A stretch of DNA of 64,000 nucleotides from Pseudotabrizicola sp051200875 (GCF_051200875.1 NZ_CP195191.1:1674001-1738000); one strand, 5' to 3'; shown: positions 7,854-15,877, counted from the stretch's first letter. The notes: a model not told the origin generated them from the sequence alone. Made by a program: numbers and translations.

Positions 7854-8096
7854 ATGTTTGCCTCGCTCCACACCGCAACCCTTGCCACGCGGCAGGTTCA
7901 GTCGGCTGGCAGCACCCCGCGCCTGATGACGCTTGTGCATGCCGCCCTTGCCGCGCATCGCCAGCGCCAATTCCTTGCGCGGATTGATGACCGTACATTG
8001 GCCGATATTGGCCTGAGCCGCAGCGACGCCTTGGCTGAAGCGGACCGCCCTTTCTGGGATTTGCCACCTGCCGCGCTGAATCATTGGGGTCGCTGA
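7854..8096 (+). CDS. DUF1127 (YjiS-like) small protein, with N-terminal extension
   Basis: An 80-residue basic protein. The DUF1127 core (RLMTLVHAALAAHRQRQFLARIDDRTLADIGLSRSDALAEA) follows an N-terminal stretch of about 25 residues. Small DUF1127 proteins have been shown in a few alphaproteobacteria to bind RNA and to influence sRNA processing or carbon and phosphate physiology. The ATG at 7854 was chosen because it has a GAAAGGAAAG ribosome site; the frame runs open further upstream through the LysR operator. Unlike the second DUF1127 gene at 40493, I see no CUCC-loop hairpin pair after it. Confidence 0.85.
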   Translation: MFASLHTATLATRQVQSAGSTPRLMTLVHAALAAHRQRQFLARIDDRTLADIGLSRSDALAEADRPFWDLPPAALNHWGR

Positions 8097-8228
8097 AGAA
8101 TATCCGCCTCTGGCATATGAGTTTTGGCCGGAAGTCCTTGAAATTCGCGCCCCCTGCCCCGATATTTCCAACATAAGCTCTGGGCGGCACTGGCCGCCCG
8201 GTAAAATGGTGCAACTTCGGAGGCTTTA

Positions 8229-8972
8229 ATGGCTGAGTATGACACGATCCGCACGGCTGGCGTTGGCGCGCGGGCCGCGGCTCAAATTGATGAGGGCCTT
8301 CGCGCCCATATGAACAAGGTTTACGGTCTGATGTCCGTGGGCATGCTGCTGACCGGCGGTGTGGCTTGGGCTGTTGGCACGTCTGATGCGCTGTTCTCGG
8401 TCTTCCGTGACCCGATGACGCTGCAACCGAATATCCTTGGCTGGGTTGTCATGTTCGCCCCGCTGATCATGGTTTTTGCCTTTGGCGCCATGATCAACCG
8501 CCTGTCGGTTTCGGCCGCGCAGTTGTTCTTCTATGCCTATGCGGCCGTTATGGGCCTGTCGATGGCATGGATCTTCAAGGCCTTTACCGGCGTCTCGATC
8601 GCCCAGACCTTCCTGATTACGGCAATCGCCTTCGCCAGCCTGTCGCTCTACGGCTATACGACGAAGAAGAACCTGTCGGGCATGGGCACCTTCCTGATGA
8701 TGGGTCTGATTGGCCTGATCGTCGCGATGATCGTGAACATCTTCCTCGCCTCGTCGGCGCTGTCCTTTGCCATCTCGGTGATCGGTGTGCTGATTTTCGC
8801 GGGTCTGACCGCCTATGACACGCAGAACATCAAGAACACCTATGTCCAGCACGCAATGGCCGCCGATCAGGAATGGCTGGGCAAGGCCGCCATCATGGGC
8901 GCGCTGCAGCTGTATCTGGACTTCATCAACCTGTTCATGTTCCTGCTGCAATTCCTTGGCAACCGCGAATAA
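8229..8972 (+). CDS. Bax inhibitor-1/YccA family membrane protein
   Basis: A 247-residue inner-membrane protein with about seven hydrophobic segments after a short hydrophilic N terminus (starting near KVYGLMSVGMLLTGGVAWAVG). The UPF0005/BI-1 signatures GVLIFAGLTAYDTQNIKN and the late AALQLYLDFINLFMFLLQFLG stretch are clear. Family members are proposed pH-sensitive Ca2+ leak channels or protease-associated factors; the bacterial role is unsettled. A GGAGG ribosome site precedes ATG 8229 and an intrinsic terminator follows, so it is a single-gene unit. Confidence 0.93.
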   Translation: MAEYDTIRTAGVGARAAAQIDEGLRAHMNKVYGLMSVGMLLTGGVAWAVGTSDALFSVFRDPMTLQPNILGWVVMFAPLIMVFAFGAMINRLSVSAAQLFFYAYAAVMGLSMAWIFKAFTGVSIAQTFLITAIAFASLSLYGYTTKKNLSGMGTFLMMGLIGLIVAMIVNIFLASSALSFAISVIGVLIFAGLTAYDTQNIKNTYVQHAMAADQEWLGKAAIMGALQLYLDFINLFMFLLQFLGNRE

Positions 8973-8994
8973 CGCGGGGAACATCGTACGGATC

Positions 8995-9018
8995 GGGCCG
9001 CCTTTGGGCGGCCCTTTT
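8995..9018 (+). terminator. Intrinsic terminator after the Bax-inhibitor-like gene
   Basis: GGGCCGCC (8995-9002) pairs perfectly with GGCGGCCC (9007-9014), followed by TTTT. It lies 22 bases after the stop codon and is a standard rho-independent terminator. Confidence 0.85.
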
Positions 9019-9065
9019 CATTTCTGCGCCACCTGCGAAGATAACGCGATTTCAGGAGAGTTAAG

Positions 9066-9536
9066 ATGCCGCATTTCACGCCGGATCAGATCAAGCCGGA
9101 CGCCTCGGACGGGGTTGGAAACCCCTGTGGCCCCTATCGGGCCGAGTTGTTGTCAGATACCGGCGGGTTGACGCAGTTTGGCTGTTTTATCGAAGTGCTG
9201 CCGCCGGGATCGAAATCCAGCCTGAAACATTGGCATCAGGAAGAGGATGAGCTGGTCTATATGCTGGCCGGAGAGGTTGTCTTGCGGGAAGGCGAGTCCG
9301 AGGTGGTGATGCGGCCCGGCGATACGGCCACGTTCAAGGCGGGCGTGGCGGTCGGCCATTGTCTGGAGAACCGCTCTGGCGCCGAGGCGCGGTATATGGT
9401 GGTGGGGACGCGATCGGTTGCGGATGTGGTGACCTATCCGGATCATGACCGGATTTTGCGCTATGACCGGGCGACCGATACGCGGGTTTACACGACCTTG
9501 GCGGGGAAGCCGTCGATCAGCGCCTATAAGGGCTGA
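9066..9536 (+). CDS. Cupin-domain protein
   Basis: A 156-residue single-domain cupin. Metal-binding motif 1 reads HWHQEEDELVYMLAGEVVLREGE and motif 2 PGDTATFKAGVAVGHCLENRSG, giving the usual His/His/Glu/His ligand pattern. The C-terminal DRILRYDRATDTRVYTTLAGKP extension is typical of uncharacterised proteobacterial cupins. Substrate and reaction cannot be told from sequence. A CAGGAGA ribosome site precedes ATG 9066. It lies between terminated units and may be a single-gene transcript. Confidence 0.8.
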   Translation: MPHFTPDQIKPDASDGVGNPCGPYRAELLSDTGGLTQFGCFIEVLPPGSKSSLKHWHQEEDELVYMLAGEVVLREGESEVVMRPGDTATFKAGVAVGHCLENRSGAEARYMVVGTRSVADVVTYPDHDRILRYDRATDTRVYTTLAGKPSISAYKG

Positions 9537-9617
9537 TCGTATGCTGTCCTGGCGGAAAGATTTTGACAGCTGCCATTACCAGGCCTAGCCTTTTTGGCTT
9601 CTGGGGGGAGAAAGACC

Positions 9618-10226
9618 ATGGCGCTGAAGATTATTGGCGCCGGGATGGGACGCACGGGCACAGAATCGATGCGCTTTGCGCTCAACCGGCTGGGGATGGG
9701 ACCGACCCACCATATGGTGGAATGTCTGGAAAATGAGCAAACCGGCTCGCGATGGCGGGCCTTTGCGGCAGGACAGGCCGCCGCGGATTGGGGGGCGCTG
9801 TTTGAGGGTTATTCCTCGGCGGTGGACTGGCCTTCCGTGTCGTGGTGGCGCGAAATCTGGGAGGCCAACCCCGGGGCGAAGGTGATCCTGACATGGCGCA
9901 GCGCTGAAAGCTGGTGGGGCAGTTTCGAAAAGACGATCCGCGAAGTGCTGCTGAAGGCCGAGGATAACCCGGACCATTTGCCGATGAATGCGGTTCGGCG
10001 GTTGCTCGGGGAGGCTTGGAAAGACAGGGAGGCGGCGATTGCGGCCTATGACGCCCATGTCGAGGATGTAAAGCGGACTGTGCCAGAAGATCGGCTGTTG
10101 GTGCACAAGCTGGGCGATGGCTGGGGGCCACTTTGTGCTTTTCTTGGTGTGCCTGTTCCTGACGACCCCTATCCGCGGGTCAATTCCACGGCCGAATTCC
10201 AGCAGCGGTTTACCAGCGCCCCATAG
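9618..10226 (+). CDS. Sulfotransferase-family (NAD-dependent-epimerase-like annotation) protein
   Basis: A 202-residue P-loop protein. The N terminus MALKIIGAGMGRTGTESMRF is the PAPS/sulfotransferase-type phosphate loop, followed by an ALNRLGMGPTHHM helix and a mid-protein WWREIWEANPGAKVILTWRSAESWW that resembles the 3'-phosphate-binding region. It matches the small sulfotransferase-like proteins common in Rhodobacterales and in eukaryotic algae; actual sulfotransfer is untested. ATG 9618 has a GGGGGGAGAAAG ribosome site, so the longer frame starting at 9594 is rejected. Confidence 0.75.
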   Translation: MALKIIGAGMGRTGTESMRFALNRLGMGPTHHMVECLENEQTGSRWRAFAAGQAAADWGALFEGYSSAVDWPSVSWWREIWEANPGAKVILTWRSAESWWGSFEKTIREVLLKAEDNPDHLPMNAVRRLLGEAWKDREAAIAAYDAHVEDVKRTVPEDRLLVHKLGDGWGPLCAFLGVPVPDDPYPRVNSTAEFQQRFTSAP

Positions 10227-10236
10227 GCAGGAAATG

Positions 10237-10259
10237 CAAAAGGCCGCCCGGAGGCGGCC
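10237..10259 (-). terminator. Intrinsic terminator of rpmG
   Basis: GGCCGCC (10242-10248) and GGCGGCC (10253-10259) form a 7-base stem with a 4-base loop. Read on the minus strand it is followed by TTTTG, 26 bases after the rpmG stop codon. Confidence 0.8.
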
Positions 10260-10284
10260 GATATGCGTCCCAAAGGGCCAGATC

Positions 10285-10452
10285 TTACTTGATCTTGCCT
10301 TCTTTGTATTCGACATGCTCACGCTTGACCGGATCGTACTTACGCACGGTCATCTTTTCGGTCATGGTGCGGGCATTCTTCTTGGTCACATAGAAGTGCC
10401 CGGTGCCCGCCGTCGAGTTCAGACGGATCTTGATCGTCGTCGGCTTCGCCAT
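10285..10452 (-). CDS. rpmG: 50S ribosomal protein L33
   Basis: The 55-codon frame from ATG 10452-10450 to TAA 10287-10285 translates as MAKPTTIKIRLNSTAGTGHF, then YVTKKNARTMTEKMTVRKYD and PVKREHVEYKEGKIK. This is a standard alphaproteobacterial L33 of the cysteine-free (zinc-independent) type, a component of the large ribosomal subunit near the E site. It is divergent from the hscC-like gene and has its own intrinsic terminator. Confidence 0.97.
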   Translation of the reverse strand: MAKPTTIKIRLNSTAGTGHFYVTKKNARTMTEKMTVRKYDPVKREHVEYKEGKIK

Positions 10453-10603
10453 AGTAAATCTCCTGAATGCAGAGAAAAGCGGTTTCCCTGCGACGTTAGC
10501 TGGCGGCGCTTATGCCTTCGTCATCGGACAGAGTCAACTTGATATTGGCGTTTTTTTCTCGCACGAATTTCAGGGTGGTTTTTCAATTTTCTCGGGTGAA
10601 ACA

Positions 10604-12289
10604 GTGCATTTCGGTATCGACCTTGGAACGACCAATTCTCTGATCTCTGTTTTTCGCGACGGCAAGGCAGAATTGGTCCCGAATGCCTTGGGCGACGTTC
10701 TGACACCGTCGGTCGTGGCCTTGCAGAACGGTCAGCTGGTGGTCGGCGCGGCGGCGCGCAGGATTGCGATTGCCGAGCCGTCGATGGCTGCGGCGGTGTT
10801 CAAGCGGGGCATGGGAACGGACCGGGCGTTTCGGTTGGGGTCCAAGGACTTTGGCGCGCCCGAGCTTTCGGCCATGATTCTGGGCGCGCTGAAAGCTGAT
10901 GCCGAAGCCCATCTGGGCGTTGAGGTGCGAGAGGCCGTTGTCTCGGTCCCGGCCTATTTCAACGAACTTCAGCGCAAAGCGGTGCGAAGCGCGGGGGCGC
11001 TGGCGGGGTTGCATATCTCGCGGCTGATCAATGAACCCACGGCGGCGGCGCTTGCCTATGGCCTGCATGAGCGGGAAGCAGAGGGCCGCGTTCTGGTGAT
11101 TGATCTGGGCGGCGGCACCTTTGACATTTCGCTTTTAGAGATGTTCGACGGCGTGATCGAGGTCAGGGCCAGTTCGGGTGATGCCTTTCTGGGAGGCGAG
11201 GATTTCACCGAAAGCCTTGCCAAATACATGGCGGCGCAATGGGCGGTGGACCCACATGACACGGAATTGCGTCCGATTCTTCTGGATTTGGCTGAACGGA
11301 CAAAACGCAAGCTGACGCAAGAGACGAAGGCCAGTGTTTCAACCACGCTGAACGGCGCCGAAAAGACGCTTGAGATCACGCGGGAGCGGTTCGACGAAAT
11401 CACTGCCCCCCTGATCACAAGGCTGAATGCGCCTTTGGATCGGGCTTTGAATGACACGACCACGTCGCCCGAAGAAATTGGCCGGATCATTCTTGTTGGT
11501 GGCGCGACACGGATGCCGGGTATCCGCAATTGGGTGACGCGCAAGCTGCGTCAGTTTCCGACCGTTGGTCTTGACCCCGACCATGTGGTTGCGCTTGGCG
11601 CTGCCGTTCAGGCCGGACTGATCGCAAATGACGCCGGGCTGGAAGATATGGTGATGACGGATGTTGCGGCCTTTACGCTGGGGGTCGAGACCTCTGTCTT
11701 GGCCGGCACGAACATCCGCAGCGGCTATTTCACCCCGCTGATCGAGCGGAATTCGGTGATCCCGACCTCTCGCTCGGAACAGTTTCACGCCATGGAACTG
11801 GGGCAGACAGAGGTGGTCTTTCGTATCTTTCAGGGCGAATCCCCTTTGGTGCGCAACAACCTTTATCTGGGCGAAGTGAAGGTTCCAGTGCCGCGCAACA
11901 TGAACGAGCGGGAAGGCGTGACGGTGCGCTTTACCTATGATGTCTCGGGGCTGTTGGAAGTGGATGTGAAGGCGAACTCGACGGGGAAGACCGCCAATCT
12001 GGTGATCGACAAGCTGGCCGGAGAGATGAGCAAGGCCGATATCGCGGTGGCGTTGAAGAAGATGGCGGGGCTAAAGACCCATCCAAGGGATGAGGCCGAG
12101 AACATCTATCTGAGAAGCCGGATCGAGGCGGCCTATGCGATGGCGCATGGCGAGGCGCGGACTTGGGTGGCGGGCTTGTTGGTCCAATTCGATACAGCCG
12201 TCGAGGCGCAGGACAAACATGCCCTAAAGGCGTTGCGGCCAGACCTGCACAAGGCGTTGGACGCCTTTGAGGCTGGCCATGTCAACTAA
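10604..12289 (+). CDS. hscC: HscC-type Hsp70 chaperone
   Basis: Starting at GTG 10604 (VHFGIDLGTTNSLISVF) the protein has 561 residues, close to the roughly 556 of E. coli HscC and shorter than DnaK. The actin-like ATPase domain shows phosphate 1 (GIDLGTTNS), VSVPAYFNELQRKAVRSAGALAG, the NEPTAAALAYG linker, phosphate 2 (VIDLGGGTFDIS) and the adenosine motif ILVGGATRMP. A substrate-binding domain follows from about 375, with a short lid. It overlaps the start of the next gene, a J-like protein, by 11 bases, matching the HscC/DjlC partnership known in E. coli. The longer frame back to 10403 runs through rpmG and its promoter and is rejected. Confidence 0.88.
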   Translation: MHFGIDLGTTNSLISVFRDGKAELVPNALGDVLTPSVVALQNGQLVVGAAARRIAIAEPSMAAAVFKRGMGTDRAFRLGSKDFGAPELSAMILGALKADAEAHLGVEVREAVVSVPAYFNELQRKAVRSAGALAGLHISRLINEPTAAALAYGLHEREAEGRVLVIDLGGGTFDISLLEMFDGVIEVRASSGDAFLGGEDFTESLAKYMAAQWAVDPHDTELRPILLDLAERTKRKLTQETKASVSTTLNGAEKTLEITRERFDEITAPLITRLNAPLDRALNDTTTSPEEIGRIILVGGATRMPGIRNWVTRKLRQFPTVGLDPDHVVALGAAVQAGLIANDAGLEDMVMTDVAAFTLGVETSVLAGTNIRSGYFTPLIERNSVIPTSRSEQFHAMELGQTEVVFRIFQGESPLVRNNLYLGEVKVPVPRNMNEREGVTVRFTYDVSGLLEVDVKANSTGKTANLVIDKLAGEMSKADIAVALKKMAGLKTHPRDEAENIYLRSRIEAAYAMAHGEARTWVAGLLVQFDTAVEAQDKHALKALRPDLHKALDAFEAGHVN

Positions 12290-13115
12290 AGCGAAATGGC
12301 CTTGGTCCGTTCTGGACCTGCCGAAAATGCCGGACACCGAGGCAGAGATTCGACGCGCCTATGCAAAGCGATTGAAGCAGATTGATCAGGCGACGGATAT
12401 CGAGGGCTTTGCCGCCTTGCGGCAGGCCTATCAATCGGCGCTGCGGATGCGGCAGGACAGGACAAACGCCAAAGAACGCCGCGCTGCTGCCAAGGCTGCA
12501 CCTGCCGAGGATGTTGCGGAACTGGCTGCGCCCTTGCCTGTTGTGCAGTTTCATGAGCCGGTAACGCCCATGGACAACCCGGGTGAACAGGCGGTTGAAC
12601 CAAGCGCCAAGGACGATGAATGGGCAGCGCTGAGGCAGAGAGAGCAGGAATTTCAGGCGCTTATCACCTTTCTGGGAGTGCCGAATACGCGCCAGTCTTT
12701 GGGGGAGCGTATTTGTGAGGCCTTGGCGTCGCCCTTTGTGGCGGATGAGGACTATGGCCCGCGCCTGCGCCGCGAGATGGCCCGGTTGGTGTCTAAGAAT
12801 ACACGGCAGGATTCTCTGGGCGAGTTGGAACTGTCAGAAAGCATTGATGCCGCTACGATCCAAGCCTTGGACCGGCGTTATGGCTGGCTTTCGGACCACA
12901 ACGCGTTTCGGCGCGATTTCTGGGGCAATCAGACCATGCTGAATGCGATGGCCACGCGGGTTTACGGAAACAGCGTGGCACCTGCGGAAATTCGCCAACC
13001 AAAAGGTCGGTGGGGGCGGTTTTGGGAAGAAATGGGGGCACCCAGTTGGGCTGTCATTGTGTGCCTGATCCTGCTCTTGAAGCTCGTGGGGGCGGTGACC
13101 GCGCCACAACCTTAG
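12279..13115 (+). CDS. J-domain-like membrane-anchored co-chaperone of HscC (HPD not seen)
   Basis: A 278-residue protein starting at ATG 12279 inside the 3' end of hscC. The N terminus (WPWSVLDLPKMPDTEAEIRR, AYAKRLKQIDQATDIEGFAA, LRQAYQSALRMRQ) has the helix II-helix III layout of the J-like proteins that accompany HscC (DjlB/DjlC type), but where a J domain has HPD this protein has a DQATD stretch. The middle is low-complexity then helical, and the C-terminal end carries one hydrophobic segment (SWAVIVCLILLLKLVGAV), giving a tail-anchored topology. The coupling strongly suggests it delivers clients to or recruits this Hsp70; whether it stimulates ATPase without HPD is open. Confidence 0.7.
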   Translation: MSTKAKWPWSVLDLPKMPDTEAEIRRAYAKRLKQIDQATDIEGFAALRQAYQSALRMRQDRTNAKERRAAAKAAPAEDVAELAAPLPVVQFHEPVTPMDNPGEQAVEPSAKDDEWAALRQREQEFQALITFLGVPNTRQSLGERICEALASPFVADEDYGPRLRREMARLVSKNTRQDSLGELELSESIDAATIQALDRRYGWLSDHNAFRRDFWGNQTMLNAMATRVYGNSVAPAEIRQPKGRWGRFWEEMGAPSWAVIVCLILLLKLVGAVTAPQP

Positions 13116-13172
13116 GCCCGCTATCATCGCATAGACTTGCCTTGGCCCCTTTTGGCGTTTAGATCGCCCCTC

Positions 13173-13207
13173 ACCGGTCGCAGCCTACCCGGTTATCAAA
13201 ACAAGGG
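13173..13207 (+). promoter_or_regulatory. preQ1-I riboswitch (class I, type II-like) controlling queC
   Basis: The 35 bases just before queC have the compact H-type pseudoknot of preQ1-I aptamers. P1 is ACCGG (13173-13177) with CCGGT (13189-13193), loop 1 reads TCGCAGCCTAC, and the A-rich tail TATCAAAACAAGGG follows. The loop (TCGCAG) and the tail (CAAAACAAGGG) match, base for base as I recall it, the structurally solved Thermoanaerobacter tengcongensis preQ1 aptamer. The terminal AAGGG is also the Shine-Dalgarno sequence of queC (ATG 13214), so preQ1 binding should lock it in the pseudoknot and lower translation of the queC-D-E-F operon. Confidence 0.92.
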
Positions 13208-13213
13208 TTCAAA

Positions 13214-13915
13214 ATGAAAACACTTACGATCTGCTCGGGCGGGCTCGATTCCGTATCGCTTGCCCATATCATTGCGCGAGAACATGAGCTGACGCGTCTG
13301 GTGTCCTTTGACTATGGTCAACGGCACCGCAAAGAGCTGGACTTTGCCGCAGAGGCGGCGCGCCGCCTTGGGGTTCCCTTTCACCTGATCAACATTCGGG
13401 CGATTGGCGCGGGGCTGACGGGGTCGGCGCTGACCGACAATATCGACGTGCCCGATGGACATTATGCCGAGGAAACCATGCGGATCACCGTGGTTCCGAA
13501 CCGCAATGCCATTATGCTGGCCATTGGCTTTGGGGTGGCGGCGGCGAATGGCGACGAGGCGGTCGCGACGGCGGTGCATGGCGGCGATCACTTCATCTAT
13601 CCCGATTGCCGCCCGGCCTTTACCCGCGCCTTCAACGAGATGCAGCAGGCGGCGCTGGACGGCTATGCAAGCGTGCAGCTTTACACGCCCTTTGTGGAAC
13701 GCACGAAGGCCGACATCGTGCGCGAAGGGGCCAAGGTTGGCACGCCCTTTGCCGAGACGTGGTCGTGCTACAAGGGGGGCGCGCATCATTGCGGGCGCTG
13801 TGGCACCTGTGTCGAACGGCGCGAGGCCTTTCATCTGGCGGGCGTTGAAGACCCCACGGTCTATGACGATCCGGCGTTCTGGATCGAGGCGATTGCCAAT
13901 CGCGAGGGCCGCTGA
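13214..13915 (+). CDS. queC: 7-cyano-7-deazaguanine synthase
   Basis: A 233-residue ATP-dependent enzyme that turns 7-carboxy-7-deazaguanine into preQ0 in queuosine synthesis. The PP-loop is CSGGLDSVSLAHI near the N terminus (family consensus SGGxDS), VVPNRNAIMLAIG follows, and a zinc knuckle is made by the cysteines of WSCYKGGAHHCGRCGTCVER. First gene of queC-queD-queE-queF, it is preceded by a preQ1-I riboswitch that overlaps its ribosome site, so end-product feedback on translation is expected. Its TGA shares a base with the queD ATG. Confidence 0.96.
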   Translation: MKTLTICSGGLDSVSLAHIIAREHELTRLVSFDYGQRHRKELDFAAEAARRLGVPFHLINIRAIGAGLTGSALTDNIDVPDGHYAEETMRITVVPNRNAIMLAIGFGVAAANGDEAVATAVHGGDHFIYPDCRPAFTRAFNEMQQAALDGYASVQLYTPFVERTKADIVREGAKVGTPFAETWSCYKGGAHHCGRCGTCVERREAFHLAGVEDPTVYDDPAFWIEAIANREGR

Positions 13916-14268
13916 TGTACCGGATACGCAAGGAATTTCACTTTTCCGCCTCGCATCAGCTCAGCCACCTGCCCGCCGATCATCAATGTGCCCGGTTGCA
14001 TGGTCATAATTACATCGTGGTGGTCGAGCTTTCGGCGCCCGCGTTGAACAGCGACGGGTTCGTGCGGGATTATCACGATCTGAAGCCGCTGAAGACCTAT
14101 ATCGACGACAGCTTTGACCACCGTCACCTGAACGACGTGCTGACGGGCCCGTCGACTGCAGAGAACATGGCCAAGCATTTCTATGATTGGTGCAAGGCGC
14201 AGTGGCCTGAAACCACGTCGGTTGCGGTCAGCGAGACGCCGAAGACATGGGCGGAATATCGACCATGA
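13915..14268 (+). CDS. queD: 6-carboxy-5,6,7,8-tetrahydropterin synthase
   Basis: A 117-residue PTPS-fold enzyme converting dihydroneopterin triphosphate to 6-carboxytetrahydropterin, the first committed step of preQ0 synthesis. Zinc-binding histidines are visible in EFHFSASHQL and in RLHGHNYIVVVEL; the catalytic Cys is in DHQCARLHGHN; HRHLND and the late SVAVSETPKTWAEY glutamate complete the family pattern. The start overlaps the queC stop by one base and the stop overlaps the queE start (ATGA), implying tight translational coupling. Confidence 0.95.
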   Translation: MYRIRKEFHFSASHQLSHLPADHQCARLHGHNYIVVVELSAPALNSDGFVRDYHDLKPLKTYIDDSFDHRHLNDVLTGPSTAENMAKHFYDWCKAQWPETTSVAVSETPKTWAEYRP

Positions 14269-14972
14269 CCCTGCGGATTGCCGAGATTTTTGGGCCAACG
14301 GTTCAAGGCGAAGGCGCACTGATCGGCGAGCCGACGGTTTTTGTGCGGGCCGGTGGCTGCGATTACCGGTGCAGTTGGTGCGACAGCCTGCATGCGGTGG
14401 ACAGCGCCTATCGCGAAACATGGAAGCCGATGGCCGAGGCTGCGATCTGGGCCGAGGTCGAAAGGCTGTCGCGTGGCAAGCCCCTGACCGTTTCGATCAG
14501 CGGCGGCAACCCGGCGATCCAGGATTTTGGTCCGTTGATCAGCATGGGCAAGGCTGCGGGATACCGTTTCGCCTGTGAAACCCAAGGGTCCATCGCGCGG
14601 GACTGGTTTGGGGATCTGGACATGTTGGTGCTGTCGCCCAAGCCGCCCTCTAGTGGGGAGGTGGTGGATTGGGGAGCCTTTGCCGCCTGTGTCGACGCCG
14701 GACGAAAGGCGCGGCAGCAGGTGATGAAGATCGTGGTCTTTGACCGCGTGGATTATGACTGGGCCAAGGATGCCCATGCGCGCCACCCGGGCCTGCCCTT
14801 GTATCTGCAACCGGGAAACCCCGAGGTTGACCCGGAAAAACCCGTCAATCCGCAGGATCTGGCCGACCGTCTGGAATGGCTGGTGGAAACGGCTATGGCG
14901 GATGGTTGGTTTACCCCCCGCATTCTTCCCCAGATGCATGTGCTGATCTGGGGCAACAAACGTGGCGTCTGA
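14265..14972 (+). CDS. queE: 7-carboxy-7-deazaguanine synthase (radical SAM)
   Basis: A 235-residue radical SAM enzyme that rearranges 6-carboxytetrahydropterin to CDG. The N terminus IAEIFGPTVQGEGALIGEPT is diagnostic, and the iron-sulfur cluster cysteines are in GGCDYRCSWCDS (C32, C36, C39, pattern CX3CX2C). TVSISGGNPAIQ is the glycine-rich SAM motif. ATG 14265 forms ATGA with the queD stop, so the longer frame from 14247 is rejected. Confidence 0.95.
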   Translation: MTLRIAEIFGPTVQGEGALIGEPTVFVRAGGCDYRCSWCDSLHAVDSAYRETWKPMAEAAIWAEVERLSRGKPLTVSISGGNPAIQDFGPLISMGKAAGYRFACETQGSIARDWFGDLDMLVLSPKPPSSGEVVDWGAFAACVDAGRKARQQVMKIVVFDRVDYDWAKDAHARHPGLPLYLQPGNPEVDPEKPVNPQDLADRLEWLVETAMADGWFTPRILPQMHVLIWGNKRGV

Positions 14973-14987
14973 TTTCAGGAGACACCC

Positions 14988-15452
14988 ATGACGCAAGATA
15001 TCTATCAAAACCTCACCCAGCTTGGCGGCGCGACGCGGCTGCCCGAGTCGCCAGAGCAGGCCGAGTTGGAACGGGTGCCGAACCCGCAGGCCGATGTGGC
15101 CTATATGGTGCGGTTCACCGCGCCCGAGTTCACCTCGCTGTGCCCGATCACTGGCCAACCCGATTTCGCGCATCTGATGATTGATTACGTTCCCGGCCCT
15201 TGGCTTGTGGAATCGAAATCGCTGAAGCTGTTCCTTGGATCATTCCGCAATCACGGTGCGTTTCACGAGGATTGCACGGTGTCGATCGCGCGGAGGCTGG
15301 TTGATTTCCTTGAGCCGCAATGGCTGCGGATCGGCGGCTATTGGTATCCGCGCGGCGGCATTCCGATTGACGTCTTTTGGCAGTCCGGCCCCGTTCCTGC
15401 CGGTGTCTGGGTGCCAGACCAAGGTGTGCCGCCCTATCGCGGGCGCGGCTAA
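14988..15452 (+). CDS. queF: NADPH-dependent 7-cyano-7-deazaguanine reductase
   Basis: A 154-residue T-fold nitrile reductase of the short (type I) form, reducing preQ0 to preQ1. The catalytic cysteine is in EFTSLCPITGQPDFA, and the NADPH-binding QueF motif reads ESKSLKLFLGSFRNHGAFHE. FRNHG supplies the base-recognition histidine and glutamate. It closes the queCDEF operon, 15 bases after queE with a CAGGAG ribosome site. The queA and tgt genes that use preQ1 are not in the window. Confidence 0.96.
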   Translation: MTQDIYQNLTQLGGATRLPESPEQAELERVPNPQADVAYMVRFTAPEFTSLCPITGQPDFAHLMIDYVPGPWLVESKSLKLFLGSFRNHGAFHEDCTVSIARRLVDFLEPQWLRIGGYWYPRGGIPIDVFWQSGPVPAGVWVPDQGVPPYRGRG

Positions 15453-15470
15453 GGCCAAGGTCGATGATTT

Positions 15471-15877
15471 GCGCGGATGGCCTGTAAGCCGGATTCTGTC
15501 CCGGGGTTGCCCCCTTGGATGACCATTCCTCTGCCCCCGCCGTTACCGACGGGATCTAGCTGCCAACCCGGGCCTCTGGGCTGAAGTGTCCCTGCGGAGG
15601 TCTCTGCTGTTGCCTTGCGGCGGGCGCAGACCTTTCCACACGAGGCCCCTATTCGGCATTGCTCCGGGTGGGGCTTGCCGTGCCGGCCCTGTTACCAGAA
15701 CCGCGGTGAGCCTTACCCCACCGTTTCACCATTGCCCCGCAAGCGAGGCTGTCTGTTCTCTGTGGCGCTTTCCCTGGGGTTACCCCCGCCGGGCATTACC
15801 CGGCACCCTTACTTCATGGAGTCCGGACTTTCCTCGCGTCCCATTGCTGAGACACGCGGTCATCCAGCCATCCGCGC
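15471..15877 (-). ncRNA. rnpB: RNase P RNA (class A)
   Basis: Read on the minus strand, the element starts with the P1 strand GCGCGGATGGC, continues with the universally conserved GAGGAAAGTCCGGACTCC near the 5' end, contains a GGTGAAACGGTGGGGTAAGG core segment (CR-II region) and AGAGGAATGGTCATCC, and closes with ACAGAATCCGGCTTACAGGC and the complementary P1 strand GCCATCCGCGC. About 407 nt, normal for a bacterial type A RNase P RNA, the catalytic subunit that matures tRNA 5' ends. Long frames across it are spurious. It faces queF tail to tail. Confidence 0.97.

Noticed and set aside
8139..8170. GAAATTCG/CGATATTTC hairpin with C-rich loop after the first DUF1127 gene, as a possible second CcsR-like RNA
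   Set aside because: The stem has a bulge, the loop lacks CUCC, and there is no T tract or second hairpin.
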